Below, piece after piece: positions 1 through 6,984 of a stretch of DNA of 25,525 bases. This DNA comes from a virus, in IMG/VR virus record IMGVR_UViG_3300042564_002465, positions 1 to 25,525 of that record; one strand, given 5' to 3'. Numbering within the stretch: position 1 is the first letter of the stretch; each line of letters starts with the position of its first letter. The notes beneath the pieces are model-generated. The model was not told the origin of the DNA. It did no database searches and worked only from the letters and a program-made list of their open reading frames with translations. Position numbers and translations under genes: made by a program.

Positions 1-317
1 AACCTTTTATAAATTTTCGAATAAACCTCAAAGTTAGTAATATTAAAATTTTTATCTTCCCAGTTTTGAGTTATTTCAAACTTGCCCTCTGCTACTAAAT
101 TTTCAACATCATCTCTTCCAAATTTTTCAAGGCAAAAGTTTTTTAAATTTCCTAAATATTCTATACGCCAATCTTCTTCACCGATACTGTCTATAAGACT
201 AAAAATATCTTCTATTTCTTTTTCAGAAATAAAATTTTTTACTAATATAACATTGTCATCTATTTTTTTTATTTCAAAGTTATTTTCAATTAGTTCTTTT
301 TCTAAAAAAGCACTCAT
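1..317 (-). CDS. 2OG-Fe(II) oxygenase-like protein, N-terminal part
   Basis: This minus-strand frame is open from the ATG at 317 to the window edge, so about 105 N-terminal residues are visible. The segment around residues 22-45 (VILVKNFISEKEIEDIFSLI) matches the opening strand and helix of the neighbouring oxygenases (compare VVYENFLTAEESAKIILALE in the next gene). The catalytic HxD...H part would lie outside the window. Its start is 1 nt beyond the stop of the upstream gene, so it belongs to the same operon. The oxygenase assignment rests on N-terminal resemblance and context only. Confidence 0.55.
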   Translation of the reverse strand, partial: MSAFLEKELIENNFEIKKIDDNVILVKNFISEKEIEDIFSLIDSIGEEDWRIEYLGNLKNFCLEKFGRDDVENLVAEGKFEITQNWEDKNFNITNFEVYSKIYKR

Positions 318-318
318 A

Positions 319-1068
319 TTATTTTAACTCTTCTATGCTATATTTATTTCCACTTTCGTCTAACTTATATCCTTCTTTAAGAAGATTTTGCCATTCTTCT
401 TTTTCAATTTTTTGAGCAGCTCTAACTTTGTCCATCTCTTCTTTCCATGCAGCCCTTAGTTCTTCTGGATAATCTGATTCTTCTCTATCATCCCAAAAAG
501 ACCCCAGTGTATACCTAATTCCTTTAGTTATTATACTTACTTCATGCATGTTGTTGTGGCTACCATTAAATGCTGCAAGCATTCCAACTTTTGGAGATAG
601 CTCAACATTTCTATCTGGGAACTTTAATAGACCACCTTCAAAATTGTCATTAAGATATAGAAATGCTGCATATCTACTTCTTTCAAATGCTCCGAAATTT
701 CCATGCTCATCTGTATTATCCGAATGAATACGAGCAAATGCTCCTGGCTCCCATTTTTGTGTGTGATATCCTATTTGAGAAATTTTTTCTTCGGGGGTAT
801 TATGAACAGAAGCTACAGCTTTAATTATGCCATTTTTAATATCTGAAAATACAGTTGGTGTTAATCCAACCTCTTCTAATTCTGGGTCATTGTCTTGTGG
901 TAATACTGAAGAATATGATTCATAAAAAGATATAGGGGTCCATGAAATCTTTTGATTTTCTGCTTGTTTTTCTAATGCTAGAATAATTTTAGCAGACTCT
1001 TCGGCAGTTAAAAAATTTTCATAAACAACTAGGTCTTCATTGATTCTTTTTTTATCATTTAGATTCAT
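319..1068 (-). CDS. Fe(II)/2-oxoglutarate-dependent oxygenase (prolyl 4-hydroxylase-like)
   Basis: A 249-residue protein with the double-stranded beta-helix signature of the 2OG-Fe(II) oxygenase superfamily. Visible metal ligands are H115 and D117 (HSD) and distal H175. R185 in the motif KGIRYTLGSFW is the expected 2-oxoglutarate carboxylate ligand. FLYLNDNFEGGLLKFP is the strand pair typical of P4H-like enzymes. Members hydroxylate protein side chains or small molecules using O2 and 2-oxoglutarate; the substrate here is unknown. The start overlaps the upstream gene by 4 nt (ATGA), indicating translational coupling. A charged C-terminal extension of about 50 residues follows the core. Confidence 0.88.
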   Translation of the reverse strand: MNLNDKKRINEDLVVYENFLTAEESAKIILALEKQAENQKISWTPISFYESYSSVLPQDNDPELEEVGLTPTVFSDIKNGIIKAVASVHNTPEEKISQIGYHTQKWEPGAFARIHSDNTDEHGNFGAFERSRYAAFLYLNDNFEGGLLKFPDRNVELSPKVGMLAAFNGSHNNMHEVSIITKGIRYTLGSFWDDREESDYPEELRAAWKEEMDKVRAAQKIEKEEWQNLLKEGYKLDESGNKYSIEELK

Positions 1069-1736
1069 GGCTTTTTATCTCCAGTATGTTCTGTAATTTC
1101 CCAAAAAAATGGACACGTAAATCTTATGCCACTTTTTATTTCAGTTACTCCATGAATATATTGCATATCTCCTGGGAAAAAATAAGCAGCTCCAACTTTG
1201 GGTTTAAACTGAACCCCTTGGTTTGGAAAATATAATTCGCCACCCTCGTAGTCTTCGTTTAAATAAAATAAACTTGAAAGGTCGTAGTTTGGAAAATCAT
1301 TTGGCAATCCAGCATCTGGCCCCTCATGTAGCTCTTTATCTGCGTGGGGATGTTGATATTGTCCTGGAAGCCATTTTACTATTGTTGCTCCAGTTGGAAT
1401 AACTTTAACTTTATAAAAATCTTCAATAATTGGCTCTAGTCTTTTAAATAACCCTGTGATAACTGGTGCTATTTTAGGATCATTTTTATTTAAACTTGGA
1501 GTTGTGGCAACTCTATCTTTCCAGTAATCTGAATCATATATCACTGTGCCATTTTCATTAACATGGCTTTGTGTTACATCCCAAATTGTTATAGATTTTG
1601 CAGCATTTTCTAAAAACTCTATTTCATCTTGAGTCATAAAATTTTCTAACTCAACAATCATTTCTTTCCCACTACCAAACCAGCCAGAAGGTGTTTTAGA
1701 GGGTTTTCTTGTTACAACATTATCTAAGTCAGCCAT
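1065..1736 (-). CDS. Fe(II)/2-oxoglutarate-dependent oxygenase (prolyl 4-hydroxylase-like)
   Basis: A 223-residue enzyme of the same superfamily. The iron ligands are H131 and D133 (HAD) and H195; R205 (GIRFTCPFFW) should bind 2-oxoglutarate. FYLNEDYEGGELYFPNQG is the family's diagnostic core strand. With the next gene downstream it forms the arginine-type pair in this cluster, unlike the lysine-type enzymes at 2467 and 3939. An extended -10 (TGG then TATAAT) ends exactly 6 nt before its ATG, inside the 3' end of the upstream gene, so it may also have its own leaderless transcript. Substrate unknown. Confidence 0.88.
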   Translation of the reverse strand: MADLDNVVTRKPSKTPSGWFGSGKEMIVELENFMTQDEIEFLENAAKSITIWDVTQSHVNENGTVIYDSDYWKDRVATTPSLNKNDPKIAPVITGLFKRLEPIIEDFYKVKVIPTGATIVKWLPGQYQHPHADKELHEGPDAGLPNDFPNYDLSSLFYLNEDYEGGELYFPNQGVQFKPKVGAAYFFPGDMQYIHGVTEIKSGIRFTCPFFWEITEHTGDKKP

Positions 1737-1738
1737 AA

Positions 1739-2467
1739 TTAAATTATACCACCGCTTCTATTTTTAGTATTATCTTGAACAAAAAGCTTTAAAACTTTTG
1801 CTTCATGTTTTCCAGTGGTTTCACCTTTTTCATTTACAGCATCTCTATACCAATCTGTCCATTGTCCTTGAGAATTTATTTTTTGTGCTCCTTCTCCGTA
1901 AGATTTAATATTTTTTTGTCTTATATCCCCTGGATCGGAAAAATCAACAATATTAATCGATGTATTATTCATTTCAGTAAGTGATATTGGAATAATTTGT
2001 GCAATAGGAGTATTAGCTTTTATTAAAATATTTTTATTTGGAGATTTAGCTTTTATGGCTATTGGAAAATCTGTATCAAGCCAAGAAGTGCTAATCAAAG
2101 ATGACACAACTTCAAAATCATCATTAAAATAATTAATAGGATTTATTGTTAACATGCTAATATTTTCATCAGTTCTAAACACTAGGCCAGTTACTATGCT
2201 TACTGTTGCCTGACCTCTTCCAGTATAAAGAAAATCCTTTTTACTAAGGATATTAATATTTTCAGAACTTGTATCATTTATTCCATTCCAGACAAATTCA
2301 ATGTCTTGTGTGCAAGACAAACTCCAGCCAACCATATTGGCTTGAGTAACTGGAAAACACCTATATGCATGTTTTTCTGGAGTAAGGTCCATCCAATCTC
2401 TTTTTATAGACATGGGAGATATATTGATTACAGATTCTGTTTTTTTTTCAACTGATATGTTTAGCAT
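1739..2467 (-). CDS. DUF6065-like protein
   Basis: A 242-residue protein that I match, with moderate confidence and from memory, to the DUF6065 family. The recognisable parts are RDWMDLTPEKHAYRCFPVTQ (about 24-43), the following ANMVGW, the FVWNG strand, and a central NPINYFNDDFEV...SSLISTSWLDTDFP...NTPIAQIIPIS core. No catalytic residues are known to me. It shares the same order of motifs with the gene at 3155, so the two look like diverged paralogues. Its start overlaps the upstream oxygenase stop (TAATG). Placement between oxygenases suggests a shared substrate or target, which is inference. Confidence 0.6.
   Translation of the reverse strand: MLNISVEKKTESVINISPMSIKRDWMDLTPEKHAYRCFPVTQANMVGWSLSCTQDIEFVWNGINDTSSENINILSKKDFLYTGRGQATVSIVTGLVFRTDENISMLTINPINYFNDDFEVVSSLISTSWLDTDFPIAIKAKSPNKNILIKANTPIAQIIPISLTEMNNTSINIVDFSDPGDIRQKNIKSYGEGAQKINSQGQWTDWYRDAVNEKGETTGKHEAKVLKLFVQDNTKNRSGGII
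1743..1751 (-). promoter_or_regulatory. Extended -10 promoter for a leaderless transcript of the 1736 oxygenase gene
   Basis: On the minus strand TGG-TATAAT (1751 to 1743) is followed by exactly 6 nt and then the ATG at 1736. It lies within the last codons of the upstream gene. No ribosome binding site can fit in between, so translation would start on a leaderless mRNA. Confidence 0.6.
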
Positions 2468-3144
2468 TAGTCTTCGTCTGCACGATACATTTCTGGAGTA
2501 TGAAACTTTTTGTTGTAATCTAACATAGTGACAATAGAGTATTTTGTTCCAGAATGAACTGGCATTGCCCTGTGTGGATACATGAAATTAGAAGGAAATA
2601 TAAACAAGTCTCCTGCTTCTGGTTTAATATTTAAATTTTGTAGTCTAAAGTATAACTCTCCACCTTCATAATCATCGTTTACATAGGCTACCAATGAAAC
2701 TGTGCAGTTATATGAAAAACCGTGGTCGTGATGTTCTTGGAAGTGTTGTCCTGGACCATATTTAATAAAGTTAAAGGCTTCCCAATACTTTAAATCCATA
2801 ATGTTGTGATGTGCTCTATAGTCTTCAACTGCTTGAAACTGTGCATCATAAACATCTTGCCACAGTGCTTGAAGAGCTGCAGAATCGGGATCTAAATCTT
2901 GTTGTATATCAGTTTTTTTAAACTTAAAATCTGAACAGTCCCTGTATAATGGCATAAGCTCTTTATAACCTACATATGCTGGATTCCAGTGGTATTTCTT
3001 TCCATCTTTTGATAATTCTCCAATTGGTGCAATTTCTCCTAAAACATTTTCTAGTCTATTAATAACATCAAATTCTTTTTTTATAACATTTTTATATAAA
3101 AAAATTCCATTACCTAGATCTTGCTTTTCTGTCCAAGTTTGCAT
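2467..3144 (-). CDS. Fe(II)/2-oxoglutarate-dependent oxygenase, lysine type
   Basis: A 225-residue 2OG-Fe(II) oxygenase. The probable ligands are H138 and D140 (within HHDHG) and distal H191; K201 (SGTKYSIV) replaces the usual arginine as the 2-oxoglutarate salt-bridge residue, as in vertebrate prolyl 4-hydroxylases. YVNDDYEGGELYF marks the core. It is clearly more similar to the enzyme at 3939 than to the arginine-type pair: both share DC.DFK, a long helical insert, YYEAFNF or YWEAFNF, and YNCTVS. A good ribosome binding site (AAGGGG) precedes the ATG. Substrate unknown. Confidence 0.88.
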   Translation of the reverse strand: MQTWTEKQDLGNGIFLYKNVIKKEFDVINRLENVLGEIAPIGELSKDGKKYHWNPAYVGYKELMPLYRDCSDFKFKKTDIQQDLDPDSAALQALWQDVYDAQFQAVEDYRAHHNIMDLKYWEAFNFIKYGPGQHFQEHHDHGFSYNCTVSLVAYVNDDYEGGELYFRLQNLNIKPEAGDLFIFPSNFMYPHRAMPVHSGTKYSIVTMLDYNKKFHTPEMYRADED

Positions 3145-3154
3145 TTTATTCCCC

Positions 3155-3946
3155 TTATTTATAGTCTCTTTTAGACCAAACTTTATTTTTATAAATACCG
3201 CCGTCTGGTTGACGATAAAACTTCATGTTCTCTACCATTTTATCATAAATTTCTTTTTCTTGTTGAATGTGTATTTCTTGTTGCCAACCTTCTCTTTTAA
3301 AAGGCAAGATTTGCATGTATGGTGTTCCACCAGGAATAGTTCCTTCCCATCCTTCTGGAATAAAAAATGGAAACGTTCCTAATAAATTAACCTTATCCAC
3401 ATCTACAACACCCGTTGTATTTAAAAATGGAAGATCAAATCTATTCATTGGAGACATAAAAATAGCACTATATCCTTCTGGTAACTCTATAGCCCAATCT
3501 GGATACCAAGCAAAATGATCTTTATAAAATCCATAAGGATGTTCAAATTGTGGCATTGGAGGTCTTTTTCCACAAAAATCTTGATACCTTGGATCTAATA
3601 TTTTAACATCAATAGTTCCACCATCATTTTTAAAAAAAGTAATATCACAAGGTGTTTTCAATATATAGCCACTTGTAAATCCATCTAGTATAGCTGGACA
3701 TGCTTTCCAAGTTGGTATCTTTCCATAATCATTTTCTGTTCCCTCTTTTGGAAATGGACATATTGTTGATGGAGCATCATAGTATTCATCTGTAATTGGG
3801 TTTTTAGCAAACCTATCAGCTTCTTTATACCATTTTGGAATAGCATCTTGAGTTGGACTTGGAGCCGACATACTTTCTTTATTTAGCCATGGCCTATAAG
3901 ATATAAATTTGATTAAATTTAAAGATATATCAAATTTTTTAACCAT
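3155..3946 (-). CDS. DUF6065-like protein (paralogue of the 1739 gene)
   Basis: A 263-residue protein with PKWYKE near residue 39, then IPTWKACPAILDGFTSGYIL, a central WAIELPEGYSAIFMSPMNRF, then VVDVDKVNLLGTFPFF and GGTPYMQILPFKREGW. This resembles uncharacterised proteins seen in many aquatic phages. The order 'P-N-x-F ... VD or D-x-D ... FPF ... G-T-P-x-x-Q-I-x-P' repeats in the gene at 1739. The start overlaps the upstream oxygenase by 8 nt. It sits between two lysine-type oxygenases, so a functional link to them is likely but unproven. Confidence 0.6.
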   Translation of the reverse strand: MVKKFDISLNLIKFISYRPWLNKESMSAPSPTQDAIPKWYKEADRFAKNPITDEYYDAPSTICPFPKEGTENDYGKIPTWKACPAILDGFTSGYILKTPCDITFFKNDGGTIDVKILDPRYQDFCGKRPPMPQFEHPYGFYKDHFAWYPDWAIELPEGYSAIFMSPMNRFDLPFLNTTGVVDVDKVNLLGTFPFFIPEGWEGTIPGGTPYMQILPFKREGWQQEIHIQQEKEIYDKMVENMKFYRQPDGGIYKNKVWSKRDYK

Positions 3947-4655
3947 GTTGTTTGTGACCTAATTCATTAATATCTGTCATAACTACAACACAATACTTTG
4001 TTCCAGATTTTATTGGAAGGGATGCATGTTCATAGATATAGTTTGATGGACAAAGAACTATGTCTCCAACCTTTGGTTTATATACAAGGTTGTCTAACCT
4101 TGGAAATTTTAACTCTCCACCTTCATAGTCATCATTAATATATACTACAGCTGATACGGTGCAATTATATGCTGGTCCATGGTCTGCATGAATGTTGAAG
4201 TGAGATCCCTTTCCTTCATACTTAACAAAATTAAATGCTTCATAGTATGTTACATTTATTCCCCAGTATGCAGCATAGTCATCTACGCAGTATTTTAACT
4301 TTTCGTATATCTCTTGATGAAGATCTATAAGCTCTGCATTGTTTTCATTTCTTGGACCTAAATTTTCTTGTTTATACTTAAAGTCTACACAATCCCTTGC
4401 TTTTTTAATTGGAATTGTAGAGTTTGTTACCTGGGCTTCTGACCAATTGTATTCTTTGCCTTGACTCAAATTTGATTCTAAAGTGTTTATATATTTTTTA
4501 GAATCTTCTAATGAAAATACATTTTGATAAACATTAACACCTAATGCTAGATTTTCAACTAATATACCATTGTCTAAAGACTTTTTATTTACTCTATTAC
4601 TTGATGTTTCAGACCTGTCTTTTGTAAACCATTGATTTGAATTTTCATCATTCAT
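3939..4655 (-). CDS. Fe(II)/2-oxoglutarate-dependent oxygenase, lysine type
   Basis: A 238-residue enzyme; I chose the ATG at 4655 rather than one 30 nt upstream because AAGGGGG lies at proper spacing before it and an extended -10 lies just upstream. Ligands in this numbering are H156 and D158 (HAD) and H210; K220 (SGTKYCVVV) is the 2-oxoglutarate ligand. YINDDYEGGELKFPRL is the core motif. The first 30 residues are polar and probably disordered. It is the first gene of the oxygenase/DUF6065 operon. Close similarity to the 2467 enzyme suggests duplication of an oxygenase plus DUF6065 two-gene unit. Confidence 0.88.
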   Translation of the reverse strand: MNDENSNQWFTKDRSETSSNRVNKKSLDNGILVENLALGVNVYQNVFSLEDSKKYINTLESNLSQGKEYNWSEAQVTNSTIPIKKARDCVDFKYKQENLGPRNENNAELIDLHQEIYEKLKYCVDDYAAYWGINVTYYEAFNFVKYEGKGSHFNIHADHGPAYNCTVSAVVYINDDYEGGELKFPRLDNLVYKPKVGDIVLCPSNYIYEHASLPIKSGTKYCVVVMTDINELGHKQHG

Positions 4656-4673
4656 AAATGCCCCCTTTATATA

Positions 4674-4682
4674 ATCATACCA
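4674..4682 (-). promoter_or_regulatory. Extended -10 promoter of the oxygenase operon
   Basis: On the minus strand TGG-TATGAT reads 4682 to 4674, followed 18 nt later by the ATG at 4655 with an AAGGGGG Shine-Dalgarno in between. The TGG-TATNAT form matches the extended -10 upstream of several other minus-strand genes here (1743, 6976, 8214, 9437). Confidence 0.55.
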
Positions 4683-4706
4683 CAAACCTAAAATTTAATA
4701 AAGTTT

Positions 4707-5171
4707 TTAGAATCCAAAGAATGGAGGGAATTGAGGTGGGAAGAATGGGAAGAATGGTGGGAAGAATGGGAAGAACGGTGGGAAGAACGGGAAGAACGGT
4801 GGGAAGAATGGGAAGAACGGGAAGAATGGTGGGGCAACGGTAGCTGGAGTAACAGAATTAGAAGCAGAAGAAGCAATGGATGTTGCAATAACACTATTAT
4901 CAGAATTTCTTGTTTGTGCTGTTACGGTAAATGTATATGATGTTCCATTTGCTAATCCAGAAACAGTGATTGGTGATGTTGCAGAAGATCCTGTAATTGA
5001 ACTTGGGGTAGATGTTGCTATATATAAATTATTTGTTGATGGTTTTCCTAAATATGTTGGTTCTGTAAATGGAACACTTGCAGATGTATCTCCTGCACTT
5101 GCAGTTCCTATAATTGGTGCTGTTGGTTGACGTCCGTCAGAAGATGCTGACACCCCTGGAATTATTGGCAC
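4707..5171 (-). CDS. FnIII-domain protein with a Pro/Phe-only C-terminal repeat
   Basis: A 154-residue protein. I place the start at the GTG at 5171 (TAGTG overlap with the upstream stop); a TTG at 5201 is possible. Residues about 16-110 form one fibronectin type III domain, with the hallmark GLANGTSYTFTVTA. Residues 114-154 consist almost wholly of proline and phenylalanine, with four copies of PPFFPFF, one extra PFF, one Q and one terminal G. In DNA this is a 21-bp tandem repeat. FnIII domains are common on phage virion surfaces. The hydrophobic tail could be an adhesive or cell-envelope contact tip; that is inference. Confidence 0.75.
   Translation of the reverse strand: MPIIPGVSASSDGRQPTAPIIGTASAGDTSASVPFTEPTYLGKPSTNNLYIATSTPSSITGSSATSPITVSGLANGTSYTFTVTAQTRNSDNSVIATSIASSASNSVTPATVAPPFFPFFPFFPPFFPFFPPFFPFFPPFFPFFPPQFPPFFGF
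4712..4832 (-). repeat. 21-bp tandem repeat encoding PPFFPFF
   Basis: Purine-rich repeats on the plus strand (units close to GGTGGGAAGAATGGGAAGAA) encode the Pro/Phe tail on the minus strand. Units differ only at AAT versus AAC positions, implying recent expansion or contraction. Confidence 0.85.
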
Positions 5172-5959
5172 TATGCAACCAAATCTCCAATAAGAACCCA
5201 AGTATTTTCTGCACGTTTAATTAATGTAGCAGATGACCATTGCGCTCTTAACTTTAAACCAGGAGTTGCATTTATAGTTACCCCGCTAGTTGCTACTACA
5301 GTTGTTTGTCCAACTCCAGTTTGTAAAATATTAATTTGAGAGCCAATTGGATACGCTACTGATGAATTTAATGGAACAGTTAAGTTGTTAGCAGAAGCAT
5401 TACTTATTTCCACTAACTTATCTTTATCTGTTAATACTAATGTATATGATGCAGCTTGGGCATTTGTAACTAATGTTGATGGAGCAAAGTCTATTGCTGC
5501 CGTTGCATTTCCTACTTGAATCTTTTTATTTGTTGTATCCCAAGAAATTCTTGCATCTGTTGTAGAAGATGTTGTAGATAATGTTAGGTTTGGAGACAAT
5601 ATAGAATCTGACCATTCAAGACCTGTTGCGGTGGCACTATTAGTAGTTAAGATTCTTCCATTTGCGCCTGCGGTTAATATAAGTGGTGTATCATTTGCAG
5701 ATGCGCTAAGAAGATCTCCTTTAGCATTAAAATCAGCTTTTGCAACTGCTGCAGAAATATCAACGTTATCTATTTGTTCTTGAAGATCATTAATTGTATA
5801 TGCAATAGATGGGTTTATTAGGTTTGCAGTATTTGTTTCTGCAGTATCAAAAGTATATGACCCATAGTGATAGGCACGTAGTGCTGCTTGAATATCAGCG
5901 GCATCTGTATACCCTGGAATTTTTGTTGGAACCAGGGTTCCAATACTCTCAACTGCCAT
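5171..5959 (-). CDS. Phage tail-fibre-type structural protein
   Basis: A 262-residue protein starting at the ATG at 5959, which has an AGAGGTG ribosome binding site and an extended -10 upstream. Residues about 80-116 carry the segment GDLLSASANDTPLILTAG followed by a conserved GLEW, a recurrent module in actinophage tail-fibre and appendage proteins. Residues 53-68 (SIAYTINDLQEQIDNV) look like a short trimerising coiled coil. The C-terminal half is rich in beta-prone Ser/Thr/Val/Asn sequence. The N-terminal GTLVPTKIPGYTDAADIQ resembles tail-attachment modules. It probably contributes to the host-contact apparatus. Confidence 0.65.
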   Translation of the reverse strand: MAVESIGTLVPTKIPGYTDAADIQAALRAYHYGSYTFDTAETNTANLINPSIAYTINDLQEQIDNVDISAAVAKADFNAKGDLLSASANDTPLILTAGANGRILTTNSATATGLEWSDSILSPNLTLSTTSSTTDARISWDTTNKKIQVGNATAAIDFAPSTLVTNAQAASYTLVLTDKDKLVEISNASANNLTVPLNSSVAYPIGSQINILQTGVGQTTVVATSGVTINATPGLKLRAQWSSATLIKRAENTWVLIGDLVA

Positions 5960-5977
5960 CAAATCACCTCTTTAGAA

Positions 5978-5986
5978 ATTATATCA
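5978..5986 (-). promoter_or_regulatory. Extended -10 promoter upstream of the 5959 gene
   Basis: TGA-TATAAT reads 5986 to 5978 on the minus strand, with the ribosome binding site AGAGGTG and the ATG following within 20 nt. Confidence 0.5.
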
Positions 5987-5998
5987 TAAGTATACATA

Positions 5999-6607
5999 TT
6001 ATGACTCTTGAATTGCTAGAATTGATATAAAGATATGAGTTACAACTTCAGCATTTAAAAGTGCCCAATCTCCATATGGGCCAGAATCTACATCGGTTCT
6101 GTGTTCTACTGCTTTTAAATTAATTATAAGATTGTCCCCACCTGCACCAGAATCAATATCAAGTGCTGGAATAGTCATAGATGATGCTATTGGATTATCA
6201 TGAGCAATACTATATTGAACACTGAAATTATCAGCAGACAATGGAGTTCCAGTAATATCAATAATATTTGCAACTGGTATAACTATTTCTGCCGTTCCAG
6301 ATGTAAATGTAGTTAAATGATTTTCTGAATAAATAGTTGGGTTAACAGATAGCAATGGAATCCATGTATTTCCGCCAGGTTGAGATACATACTGATACAT
6401 GTATGCATAGTCGTCTCCTGGTGAAGCATTTATATATAGATCATTTAATATTGGGGTTTGCCCAATTTCAATATCATTTGGATTTCCGATACCCGCAAAA
6501 ACTTGACTGCCACGAGTTCCAGTTGGACCAATATCAACTAATACTTCAACAATTTCTGGTGGACCTAAAACAGTAACATCATCATTGCTTAATAATACAT
6601 CTGGCAT
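5999..6607 (-). CDS. Phage structural protein, function unknown
   Basis: A 202-residue acidic, beta-rich protein. Its N-terminus (VTVLGPPEIVEVLVDIGPTG then TRGSQVFAGIGNPNDI) is of a kind I recall in actinophage tail-region proteins, and the GPTGTRGS stretch is weakly collagen-like. The C-terminal half (SVQYSIAHDNPIASSM to VTHIFISILAIQES) reads as a beta-sandwich with long-chain acidic loops. The start overlaps the upstream stop as TAATG, giving translational coupling to the BppU-like gene. No enzymatic motif was seen. A tail or neck accessory role is inferred from its neighbours. Confidence 0.6.
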   Translation of the reverse strand: MPDVLLSNDDVTVLGPPEIVEVLVDIGPTGTRGSQVFAGIGNPNDIEIGQTPILNDLYINASPGDDYAYMYQYVSQPGGNTWIPLLSVNPTIYSENHLTTFTSGTAEIVIPVANIIDITGTPLSADNFSVQYSIAHDNPIASSMTIPALDIDSGAGGDNLIINLKAVEHRTDVDSGPYGDWALLNAEVVTHIFISILAIQES

Positions 6608-6960
6608 TACACGGCACCAGTAATATCGTCAGTTACAGTAATTGATCCAGTCAATACAGTTAAAATAACATCTGGGTTTGGAATGGCATTAGTAATTTGA
6701 ACATCATAAACATATGTGCCAGCAGCAAGAGTCCTTCCAACAGCTGGAGTAATTGTGCAAGTAATAATGTCTGTTGTAGCATTTGCTACAGCTGCTGCTA
6801 CATATTGAGTTCCTGTAGATCCACGTCTATTTGCAATAGTAAATGTTGCAGTGTAGTCTGTTAAATCATAAGCAGATCCGTTTGATGTTTTTGGACGGAT
6901 TACAAATTCTGCAGTATCACCACGGTAGTAGTTAAAATTATATGTTCCTGGAAATGCCAT
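6607..6960 (-). CDS. BppU-like Ig-type baseplate or appendage protein
   Basis: A 117-residue single beta-sandwich. YYRGDTAEFVIRPKTSNGSA near residues 12-31, YDLTDYTATFTI, and the closing AGTYVYDVQI...VLTGSITVTDDITG follow the plan of the N-terminal domain of phage upper baseplate proteins (BppU type) and related Ig-like linkers. It has the same plan as the protein at 7804 (RGDTA...A-YD...W or Y-T-A-T). A strong AGGAGG ribosome binding site lies 5 nt before the ATG. Confidence 0.6.
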   Translation of the reverse strand: MAFPGTYNFNYYRGDTAEFVIRPKTSNGSAYDLTDYTATFTIANRRGSTGTQYVAAAVANATTDIITCTITPAVGRTLAAGTYVYDVQITNAIPNPDVILTVLTGSITVTDDITGAV

Positions 6961-6975
6961 TATTCCTCCTATAAT

Positions 6976-6984
6976 ATTATACCA
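6976..6984 (-). promoter_or_regulatory. Extended -10 promoter of the 6960 gene
   Basis: TGG-TATAAT reads 6984 to 6976 on the minus strand. The short leader that follows carries a perfect AGGAGG, so this is a leadered member of the TGGTATAAT promoter set. Confidence 0.55.

Noticed and set aside
82-327. Plus-strand Ser/Phe-rich frame at the left edge
   Set aside because: It is the antisense of the partial oxygenase gene; the low-complexity Ser/Phe/Ile product is typical of a shadow in A/T-rich DNA.
3267-3518. Plus-strand frame opposite the DUF6065-like gene
   Set aside because: Fully antisense to a better-supported gene, with no ribosome site or promoter.
4658-4940. Plus-strand frames of Gly/Arg/Met or Glu/Trp repeats
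   Set aside because: They are antisense or out-of-frame reflections of the 21-bp repeat that encodes the Pro/Phe tail on the minus strand; no ribosome site or promoter supports them.
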